Shown here piece after piece: positions 35,199 through 41,957 of a DNA stretch of 64,000 bases. The stretch is from Parvularcula sp038749595. Its GTDB lineage: Bacteria > Pseudomonadota > Alphaproteobacteria > Caulobacterales > Parvularculaceae. The notes below the pieces were generated by a model, which did no database searches, was not told the origin of the DNA, and saw only the letters and a list, made by a program, of their open reading frames with translations. Location of the stretch: positions 62,001 through 126,000 of the forward strand of contig JBCDHW010000002.1 of the NCBI GenBank assembly GCA_038749595.1. The letters run 5' to 3'. A program made the translations under genes and the position numbers. Within the stretch, counting starts at the first letter, position 1. Every line of letters begins with the position of its first letter.

Positions 35199-35704
35199 AA
35201 ACTGACACGTTTTCACCGAAGGCGTTGACCGCTCCAAGTCGATGGGAAAGTGCACCGTGGATTGAAAAGTTCGGTGTTGTCGCTGAAGATCCTGGTTACG
35301 TTTATCTCATCAAAAATCGATCTGAATTCAAAATTGGAAGGTCGGTAAATCCCTCTAATCGGTTGAGGGAGGCCAAAACTTGGATACCCGACATGGAAAT
35401 TGTTGGGGTCAAACCGTTTTGGGGCCACCATTTCATTGAACGTGCCATGCATCTAGGGTTTGCTCATATTTGGAACCAGGGCGAGTGGTTTAGGCCCATC
35501 GATGAAGGTTTCAGAGATACGCTCGTAAACGGCTTTAGCGCTTTCGACGACTGTGACGCTAACAGAAATTCTGTAGACTTCATTTACTGGTTCAACAGCG
35601 AGGGAATGGCCGAGTTTCTGCACGAATTTGCCGACACTGAACTCTCGGTTCGCGAGTTCCAAGAAGTAGAGACTGCTTTAGGAGCAGAAACCCAAGAGAA
35701 TTAG
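35195..35704 (+). CDS. GIY-YIG family nuclease (T5orf172-type)
   Basis: A 169-residue protein whose ATG overlaps the stop of the ParB-like gene (ATGA). The nuclease core is GYVYLIKNRSEFKIGRSVNP, then NRLREAKTW, with GHHFIERAMHLGFAHI providing the later conserved Glu/Arg positions and GEWFRP the usual end of the T5orf172/MUG113 domain. GIY-YIG enzymes cut DNA with one metal. Translational coupling points to a complex or system with the ParB-like protein. Ends at a hairpin terminator. Confidence 0.8.
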   Translation: MKTDTFSPKALTAPSRWESAPWIEKFGVVAEDPGYVYLIKNRSEFKIGRSVNPSNRLREAKTWIPDMEIVGVKPFWGHHFIERAMHLGFAHIWNQGEWFRPIDEGFRDTLVNGFSAFDDCDANRNSVDFIYWFNSEGMAEFLHEFADTELSVREFQEVETALGAETQEN

Positions 35705-35706
35705 AA

Positions 35707-35724
35707 TCGCTCCGCGGGGAGCGA
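35707..35724 (+). terminator. Hairpin after the GIY-YIG gene
   Basis: TCGCTCC and GGAGCGA form a 7-bp stem around a 4-base loop, starting 2 bases after the stop codon. No T run. Confidence 0.5.
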
Positions 35725-35838
35725 CCTCAGCTAAACCCTCCGATACCCTTGGCAGGGCTGGGCTGATCATCGGCCCCTCTTTGTGTGAGGACCGACGCTC
35801 ATCCCATCCGATGCCAGGGATCTCTGTCCGCACCGGCT

Positions 35839-36144
35839 TCAGGCGTCAGAGAACCAATCCTCTCGGCCATGCCGGACGCGGATCACGTCGATCGTCTCGC
35901 CGTCGATGCGGTAAAGGATGATATGTGATTTGAAGGGCTTAATGCGCACGGATGGGTTGAGTTCCTTGCGCTCTGGGTAGAGTAGTGGATTCTCTGCCAA
36001 CCGATCCAGCGCTTCACTTAGAGCCCTCAAGTAGGTCTCTGCTTGATCAAGCGACCAAGTCTCGGCGGTGTAGTCCCAAATCGCTTCTAGGTCTTCCTCG
36101 GCTTTCGGTCTCAGCTTGATGATGTAGCTGAGCTTACTCGGCAT
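35839..36144 (-). CDS. parE: ParE-family toxin
   Basis: A 101-residue RelE/ParE toxin: YIIKLRPKAEEDLEAIWDYTAETW, then ALDRLAENPLLYPERKELNP, and the C-terminal IILYRIDGETIDVIRVRHGREDW. ParE toxins poison DNA gyrase. It overlaps the antitoxin gene by 11 bp, the normal order with antitoxin first. It probably stabilises the element in its host. Confidence 0.93.
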   Translation of the reverse strand: MPSKLSYIIKLRPKAEEDLEAIWDYTAETWSLDQAETYLRALSEALDRLAENPLLYPERKELNPSVRIKPFKSHIILYRIDGETIDVIRVRHGREDWFSDA

Positions 36145-36376
36145 TCGTCGCCTTCATGCGGCTGACAAAAGCGTCGACGTCGAAGCTTTGGGCTTCGCCG
36201 CTTGCAATGCCTTCATCCACCATCGCTTGCAGATGGGCGATTTTCGCCGTGCGTTCCTGGTCCTTCCGGATCAGATCACGGACGTAATCACTCGCGTTCG
36301 CGTACCGCCCTGTTTCAGCTTGCGCCTCGACCCACGCCTTCATGGGATCGGGCAAAGAGACATTCATCGTTGCCAT
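36134..36376 (-). CDS. parD: ParD-family antitoxin
   Basis: An 80-residue ribbon-helix-helix antitoxin: MATMNVSLPDPMKAWVEAQ, then GRYANASDYVRDLIRKDQER, with an acidic C-terminal tail that wraps the toxin. The start is fixed by an AGGAGG ribosome site; the longer frame upstream has none. It should repress its own promoter, which lies in the short gap before the relaxase stop. Confidence 0.93.
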   Translation of the reverse strand: MATMNVSLPDPMKAWVEAQAETGRYANASDYVRDLIRKDQERTAKIAHLQAMVDEGIASGEAQSFDVDAFVSRMKATNAE

Positions 36377-36429
36377 GGCGAACCTCCTTTCATCTAGCCC
36401 ATTATGACATAAATTGCCAATTTTTGCCA

Positions 36430-37701
36430 TCATAATCGGGCCTGCCTTGAGCGCCTACGTTTCCGATCCTCATCATACCGCTCGGGCTCCCGGCCCATGC
36501 GATTGTAATCGCTCGCATCACGACGAAGTTGGCGGAGAAGTTGCGCTTGCGCCTCGCGGTCAGACTGGCGCCGTCTTTGGAGTGATCGCCGCTCAATCAA
36601 CTGGGCAGTCTTCAGCTTCCGCCATTCCGTGCGATCCCGATCCATCGCAGCACGGGCATCCGCTTCTAGCTTTGCTTGGATGGATTTCTGTCGTCCTGTC
36701 ACGCGCGCCCATAACCCCTTCAGGCCCGTTGGCAGCGCGCTGGCCCGCTGTTTCGCTTCCTTATCGGCGCGCTCAGCCTGCGCCTGCTTCAACGCTGTCC
36801 GTTCGGTTCTTTGGCGCTGCACCATTTCCGTGCGCTGTCGTTCTGCAATGATTGTTCTTGCTTCGAAGCTACGTCGAGCACTTTCGATGTGCTGACAGAT
36901 GGTTGGGGTCATCCTTTCAGCGATGCGGTGCTTCGTTTGCGTGACGCTGAGAAGCGCGCCTTCATCGCCCAATCGTTCCCGTACCACCTTCGTCTTGAGC
37001 CCCAGCACACGCGGAACCGAGCGAACTTCCCCAGTGTAGTCGATCACGACAAAACCGCGCCGGTCGCCACGTGCCAACCAGAAGCCGCGCTCTTGCAAAG
37101 CGTGCTCAAAGCTAGCGCGGCTATCGGAAACCGCCCAGCAGTCTTGAATGGCTGACTTTACCTCGCGCGGGTCAGCTCCAGCGCGTTTGGCTTGTTGCCA
37201 TTCCTCCAAAGTGAAATTCGTCGGATCACGCTCGGCGCTGTGCATCAGCCCACGGGGCATTTTCCAACTGTGTTCGAGGTAGAGTTCGCGGGAGACATCA
37301 CAGAGCTTGCGCTTGAAATGGGGCAGCGGCTTTGCCCTCAGCTCTTCGCCATCAATGCGTGACCAGACGCAGTGCGCATGGCGGCGTCCCTCCTTCTCAT
37401 GGAAGACAATCGCGCGCGGTTGGTCTTGAAGGCCGAGCTTCGCTTCGATCTTCGCGATGGCTGCTTCAAAGTCCTCAACCGGGACATCCTTTGTTTCCGG
37501 AGGGTTCAGGCTCAACGAGAAAAGGTACTGCTGGCACTTCGTAGCGCGAGAGATGGCATGCGCTTCTTTGAACGCTCCGCTCAGCGTGTCCGATGCAAAG
37601 CCGCGAAGCTCGTGAACTTCAACATGCTCATTTTCATCCATGCGCATCAGATGAACAGCTAAGCTCTGCCCGCCCGCACGTTGCGAGCCATTGAGGATCA
37701 T
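36430..37701 (-). CDS. Relaxase (MobA/VirD2-type mobilization nuclease)
   Basis: A 423-residue relaxase. The start ILNGSQRAGGQSLAVHLMR, then NEHVEVHELRGF, and the histidine triad HEKEGRRHAH (His101, His108, His110) define an alphaproteobacterial relaxase family. Tyr59 is the only tyrosine before residue 130 and the main candidate for the nucleophile, but this is unproven. The C-terminal half is a long Arg/Lys/Gln-rich helical region. It nicks oriT to start DNA transfer. Its start overlaps mobC by 4 bases. Confidence 0.92.
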   Translation of the reverse strand: MILNGSQRAGGQSLAVHLMRMDENEHVEVHELRGFASDTLSGAFKEAHAISRATKCQQYLFSLSLNPPETKDVPVEDFEAAIAKIEAKLGLQDQPRAIVFHEKEGRRHAHCVWSRIDGEELRAKPLPHFKRKLCDVSRELYLEHSWKMPRGLMHSAERDPTNFTLEEWQQAKRAGADPREVKSAIQDCWAVSDSRASFEHALQERGFWLARGDRRGFVVIDYTGEVRSVPRVLGLKTKVVRERLGDEGALLSVTQTKHRIAERMTPTICQHIESARRSFEARTIIAERQRTEMVQRQRTERTALKQAQAERADKEAKQRASALPTGLKGLWARVTGRQKSIQAKLEADARAAMDRDRTEWRKLKTAQLIERRSLQRRRQSDREAQAQLLRQLRRDASDYNRMGREPERYDEDRKRRRSRQARL

Positions 37702-38105
37702 TGCGCGCCTTGGTCTTGAAGACCGAGCGCCTTGATTAGATCAGCGCGCATTTGATGGACTTCGGCGCACGCGCGATGAAGGTCCGCTTCTAAGTCAGGC
37801 GTTACAGCCAGCACGCCGATATTGGCTGCCTTCGCAATTTGGTTGAGGTTTGACGAAAGGCGAGACTGACCCAAAGCAGCAAGGACGCGGCCCAGCAGCT
37901 GGGCGTCAGCATCGCGGCGACGGGATGGCAACCGCTTCCGGGCTTTCGATCCCAAAGCACACTCGCGGATGTACGTCCCCAAAGGCTGCTCACCGGCCCG
38001 GCGTTCTAGCACGGCACGTTCATCCGGACTGAGACGAATGGCGAAAGGTGCGGGTTTGGGTTTGCGCCCTATCGAAGCTGCTTTGAAATCACTGCGAGCG
38101 CTCAT
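37698..38105 (-). CDS. mobC: MobC-like relaxosome accessory protein
   Basis: A 135-residue protein: basic N-terminus, a ribbon-helix-helix-like segment (PFAIRLSPDERAVLERRAG) and the MobC signature RLSSNLNQIAKAANIGVLAV. MobC proteins bind near oriT and help the relaxase. It is coupled downstream to the relaxase (4-bp overlap) and upstream to a short ORF tail that is the predicted end of the recombinase in the circular element. Confidence 0.9.
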   Translation of the reverse strand: MSARSDFKAASIGRKPKPAPFAIRLSPDERAVLERRAGEQPLGTYIRECALGSKARKRLPSRRRDADAQLLGRVLAALGQSRLSSNLNQIAKAANIGVLAVTPDLEADLHRACAEVHQMRADLIKALGLQDQGAQ

Positions 38106-38209
38106 TCAAGAAGCTCCTGGATGCGCTCTTCATACTCGCTCAGGCAGATGGTCCAGTTGTCGAGAGTATCCAGAATCCGGTTGGACCTATCCTGATCCAG
38201 CTCCACCAT
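38102..38209 (-). other. Detached 3' end of the recombinase gene at the right junction
   Basis: From the attR core the minus strand reads MVELDQDRSNRILDTLDNWT, then ICLSEYEERIQELLE and stops at 38102, overlapping the mobC ATG by 4 bases. At the left junction the recombinase reads NEMVEL in the same phase across the same 13-bp core. Joining the ends of the element therefore gives a 549-residue recombinase with this as its native tail. In the integrated state the segment has no good start of its own, although an in-frame ATG exists at 38314. Confidence 0.75.
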
Positions 38210-38211
38210 TT
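38199..38211. repeat. attR core, AGCTCCACCATTT
   Basis: Exact copy of 17916-17928. Right junction of the element, chosen over similar sites at 38306 and 38385 because it is the longest exact match and keeps the recombinase reading frame. Confidence 0.8.
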
Positions 38212-38279
38212 TCGATATCTCACGATGCGCAGCATCTCCGATGGGGCGGACTTTGTACGGGCCGCGGTTGCGACTTTGT
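38201..38279. repeat. 79-bp direct repeat, copy 1
   Basis: Seventy of 79 bases match 38385-38463. It begins with the att core CTCCACCATTTTC and holds the inverted repeat GATGC-GCA-GCATC (38224-38236), then GATGGGGCGG, CTTTGTACGGGC and GCGACTTTGT. Most differences are transitions. Confidence 0.85.
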
Positions 38280-38384
38280 CGCTGGTTCGGCGTCAGCCGA
38301 TCCAGCTCCGCCATTTTTTGGCACTACCGCTCGCTCGCGCTCGCTATTTGAGTGCTGTTTCGGGTTTTATATTCCATCGAACCA

Positions 38385-38463
38385 CTCCACCATTTTCCCT
38401 GTCTCATGATGCGTAGCATCTCTGATGGGGCGGGCTTTGTACGGGCTGCGGTCGCGACTTTGT
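38385..38463. repeat. 79-bp direct repeat, copy 2
   Basis: Second copy, with the same att-like beginning and the inverted repeat GATGC-GTA-GCATC (38408-38420). A third core-like sequence, AGCTCCGCCATTT, lies between the copies at about 38306-38318. Confidence 0.85.
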
Positions 38464-38863
38464 TCCGGGTTCGCCGGTTTCTTCAGCGGCATTGGCGCGA
38501 CTGTTTGCGTTGCGGTCCCTGTCTAAAAAATCTTGCTGCCGCACTTGACCGGATCGGCGCGGCGGAGGTGCGTTCAGATTTCAGGGCGGGGGGTCCTTAA
38601 GGGCTTCTCGGACTGACTCCCCGGCGCGCGACGGTCGTAGGCAAACGCCGTAGCTTCTGCTCAATGCACTGTATTGGCGAGAGCTTTTCTCCTGAGAGAT
38701 CCGTGTGCGGTAGAATCCGATCCGGGCTATTCGAGGCGCACGCGTAAGGACTGTTTCACCCAGATTACCGTAAACCTAAATTTACCAAGCATTTTAGTGA
38801 GCTGTTACCAGATCACGCCTCATTTTCGCCGCTTCGGTTCACAGCAGAGGCGCGTCTCGCTTT
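38464..38863. other. Non-coding stretch right of the element
   Basis: About 400 bp without a supportable gene, between the 79-bp repeat and the autotransporter protease. It should contain the protease promoter, but no convincing -35/-10 pair is visible. Probably chromosomal flank mixed with debris of earlier insertions. Confidence 0.5.
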
Positions 38864-41833
38864 ATGAAAACGACCCTGAAACTCAGCGCAGCATCTGCGC
38901 TCGTCGCCACAGGTTTCTTGAACGCAGCGCAAGCGCAGGAAGAAACCGCCAGCGCCGTCGAATTCTCGCCCGAGCTCAGCGTCCACCTCGGCGAGGTGAC
39001 GACCGGTCCATTGACCCCGCAATCAGACCTTGTGGGCGATTATGGCAGCCTCGACGCGTTCTATGGATCGCTTGATGCATTTTATGGGTCCCTCGACGCC
39101 TTCTACGGCCCGCTCGACGCTTTTTACGGATCACTTGACGCGTTTTATGGATCGCTCGATGCCTTCTATGGCTCGCTCGACGCCTTTTGGGGAAGTTTGG
39201 ACGCGTTCTACGGGTCTCTCGACGCTTTCTACGGATCGCTCGATGCATTCTACGGCAGCCTCGATGCGTTCTCGGGTGGCGACCGATCGACAAGAGGATT
39301 TGATCCGTCATCGGGGCTCTACGATTTGTTCTCCCAGGCGGAGAGCAGCTTCGGCGATGTGGTTCTCGCCAAAACAGGACGCTCGTTCCAGGACGAAGTG
39401 ATCGCTCCCCTGCTGCAAAAGTATGGCTGGAGCATGGACGCCTATCTCAGCGGCGAAATCAGCGGCGATAATCGGTCTAGGGACGATTATGCACGCCTGA
39501 TGATCGAGCTCCACGACAAGCTGATGACCTTCACCGGTGTCGATCATATTGACCATTGGATGGGGTCCATCAACTGGTCGCCGAAGGTCTCGCAAAGCGC
39601 CAACGGCGGCGCAGGGGTCGTTGTCGGTCTTCTTGATACGCCCATTCTGTCATTGGATCTTATTGGCGGATCTGTTCAGGACACGAACGGGTTCGGGCTG
39701 TCGTCGGTTGATCATGGTGCCGGCGTGGCCAGCGTCCTGGCAGGGGCCCATGACGGCCAAGGGGTGATGGGCGTTGCACCGAATGCGGACTTTTTAGTCT
39801 TCAATCCGTTCAATGAGACATTTACGGCAGAGTGGCGGGATGTCCGCGTGGGCATCCAGTCGCTATCGATGTTCAGCGATGCAAGTGTCATCAACATGTC
39901 GCTGGGGGTTGCCGGTTGGACCTTCAACCCAGATTGGGTTGAAGTCTTCTACGATTGGCGCGCAGGATTTGGCACGACGGACACTGTCCTCGTCAAGTCG
40001 GCGGGCAATTCTGGTATATCCCAGGCCATTGACGTCGATTTTGGCATCAGCGACGTGTTCCGCAGGTTCATTATCGTAGGATCAGTCAACCCCAATAACG
40101 AGATCTCGACCTTCTCTAACCGTCCGGGTACGGCATGCTTTATCCATTGGGGTGAATGCCGTGAAGGCAACCGGTTGATGGATCGGTTTATTGTTGCCCC
40201 TGGGGAGATGATCCTCGTTCAGGATAACGCCGGCAACCTTTCGCGCGCAACAGGGACGTCGCTGGCCGCACCGCAAGTGGCCGGGGCAGCGGCGTTGATC
40301 CAGTCGAAATGGGAGTGGCTCCAGCACGACGCCTATGCGACCACAGAGATCCTTTTGGAAACGGCAACAGATCTTGGCGCGCCGGGTACGGATGAAATCT
40401 ATGGTCGCGGCCTTCTCAACGTTGAGGCCGCATTAGCCCCTATCGATCCGACGGCGCTCTACGTTCAGACCGCGGACAGCCGTATCAATATTTCTGATGT
40501 CGGCGGACTTGGCTTCGATGCCTTGGGGCTTGTCAGCAGGGATACGTCCGTCACCGCGTTTGAAGATGTTGGCGGGTCTCGGCGTGACTTCGAGATTGAG
40601 CTTTCCAGCCTCAACATGGCCGCGAATTTGGAGGCAGCGAACCCCCTCGCCCTCCCCGACCAATATATGAACAGCCAACTGGCAACTGCACCAGCTGTTC
40701 AGCAGACTGAGAAAAAGGCGAAGAAGGACAAGAAAAAGAAACGTCGCAAGAAACGGAAAAACCGCGACCGTGACGATTTCGCGTTCACGAACAATCTCAC
40801 AGTCGGAAGCTTCAGCCTCGGCACGGAGTCCTCGCGCTGGACAGCAACGTTCACCACAAACCGTCGCGATCCGAACGAAATCGTCGAGGCGGACGCATTG
40901 CAGTTCCAGACAACCACCACATTGGTCAACAACGAGACGGGCATGCGCCTGATGTTCGGTGAAGGACAGGGCGCACTGGCGTTCTCCGGCGGGTCCGAGT
41001 TTGGACTTTTGTCCGACCACAACCTCCTCACCGGCGGCGTCAACCCGCTCTTGGGGCTTGCCTCAGGCGGTACCTTTGCTGGCGCGCAAATCCCGTTCGG
41101 CAACCGGCTGAGCTTTGATATCGGTGTTACCCAGGATACGGATCGTCAGGGTGCAGTGGACCCGATCTCGCAAGAGTGGCGGGAAGCGTTTTCCGGCCTC
41201 GCCGATCATGAGGCGAGCGCCGTCGACATGAAAGTCGGCTATGTCCTGTCGCCCAACCTCGACGTCTCGGTTGGCTACACCCAGGTCAACGAAGCCACCG
41301 GCTTGCTCGGCCTCCAGGGCACAGGCGCCTTGGCGCTTGAAGGCGGTGCACGGACGGATGCGGTGACCTTCGGGGCGAACGCCGACTTGGCGCGCGGCAT
41401 GAGTGTCTCGTTCTCGGCGACCGGCGGGCGGACCCGGGAAACACAGTTTGACCAATCGATCTTCGCGGTCGGCGACGAAGGCGTTCAAACCTCCGCGTTC
41501 CAGATTGTTGGATCGAAGCAAGGCGTTTTCGGGGAGACGGATGCTATTCGCATGTCGTTCGCCCAGCCGCTCTTCGTCGAAGGCGGCGCGCTGACCCAGG
41601 CGACGATGCAAGTGACCGACCGGCCCACCGGCGCTGCTGAGTTGGTGACCCAAACGGTGGCTCTGGGCGGCCAAACGCGGCGCTTCGTCTCGGAGATGGT
41701 GTACGCGACAACGCTCCAAGACGGTCGCGCATCGCTCTCGACCTTCGCCCAGTATGACACCGACTTGCAGGACTTGGCTGGCCCGCAAGGCGCAGCGGTC
41801 ACCGCTGGGTTGCGCTACACAACGCGTTTTTAA
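38864..41833 (+). CDS. Subtilisin-like (S8) autotransporter with YGSLDAF heptad repeats
   Basis: A 989-residue surface protease. Signal peptide to AAQA; eleven tandem YGSLDAF heptads at residues 60-136; a helical spacer; then the S8 domain with Asp258 (VVGLLDTP), His284 (VDHGAGVAS), Asn382 (SAGNSG) and Ser466 (GTSLAAPQVAG). A strongly basic stretch (617-636, Lys/Arg-rich) separates the protease from a C-terminal beta-barrel of about 300 residues ending GLRYTTRF. Passenger and barrel together make it a type V secreted protease. A hairpin follows the stop. Confidence 0.92.
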   Translation: MKTTLKLSAASALVATGFLNAAQAQEETASAVEFSPELSVHLGEVTTGPLTPQSDLVGDYGSLDAFYGSLDAFYGSLDAFYGPLDAFYGSLDAFYGSLDAFYGSLDAFWGSLDAFYGSLDAFYGSLDAFYGSLDAFSGGDRSTRGFDPSSGLYDLFSQAESSFGDVVLAKTGRSFQDEVIAPLLQKYGWSMDAYLSGEISGDNRSRDDYARLMIELHDKLMTFTGVDHIDHWMGSINWSPKVSQSANGGAGVVVGLLDTPILSLDLIGGSVQDTNGFGLSSVDHGAGVASVLAGAHDGQGVMGVAPNADFLVFNPFNETFTAEWRDVRVGIQSLSMFSDASVINMSLGVAGWTFNPDWVEVFYDWRAGFGTTDTVLVKSAGNSGISQAIDVDFGISDVFRRFIIVGSVNPNNEISTFSNRPGTACFIHWGECREGNRLMDRFIVAPGEMILVQDNAGNLSRATGTSLAAPQVAGAAALIQSKWEWLQHDAYATTEILLETATDLGAPGTDEIYGRGLLNVEAALAPIDPTALYVQTADSRINISDVGGLGFDALGLVSRDTSVTAFEDVGGSRRDFEIELSSLNMAANLEAANPLALPDQYMNSQLATAPAVQQTEKKAKKDKKKKRRKKRKNRDRDDFAFTNNLTVGSFSLGTESSRWTATFTTNRRDPNEIVEADALQFQTTTTLVNNETGMRLMFGEGQGALAFSGGSEFGLLSDHNLLTGGVNPLLGLASGGTFAGAQIPFGNRLSFDIGVTQDTDRQGAVDPISQEWREAFSGLADHEASAVDMKVGYVLSPNLDVSVGYTQVNEATGLLGLQGTGALALEGGARTDAVTFGANADLARGMSVSFSATGGRTRETQFDQSIFAVGDEGVQTSAFQIVGSKQGVFGETDAIRMSFAQPLFVEGGALTQATMQVTDRPTGAAELVTQTVALGGQTRRFVSEMVYATTLQDGRASLSTFAQYDTDLQDLAGPQGAAVTAGLRYTTRF
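39041..39271 (+). repeat. Eleven 21-bp coding repeats (YGSLDAF heptads)
   Basis: Eleven in-frame 21-bp units. Codons vary between units, so selection acts on the peptide rather than the DNA being a recent slippage product. Variants are YGPLDAF (unit 4) and WGSLDAF (unit 8). Confidence 0.95.
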
Positions 41834-41844
41834 GGTCACGCAAC

Positions 41845-41880
41845 GGGCGGGTGCTCTGACCCCCAACAGGGCGCCCGCCC
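41845..41880 (+). terminator. Hairpin after the S8 autotransporter
   Basis: GGGCGGGTGC pairs with GCGCCCGCCC (one G:U pair) around a 16-base loop, starting 11 bases after the stop. No T run follows. Confidence 0.55.
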
Positions 41881-41957
41881 CGATTTCGGTGCACCGTATT
41901 TTAAGCGGACGTCGCTAAGCATTCACTCCAGGACGCTTTGAGCAAGGGGGGACTCGG

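Noticed and set aside
38385..38396. Second core-like site considered as the right end of the element
   Set aside because: Match to the tRNA core is shorter (11 versus 13 bp), and only the site at 38199 restores a continuous recombinase frame ending at mobC.
39041..39271. Regular 21-bp repeats considered as CRISPR
   Set aside because: Units are contiguous, without spacers, and in frame, coding for YGSLDAF heptads.
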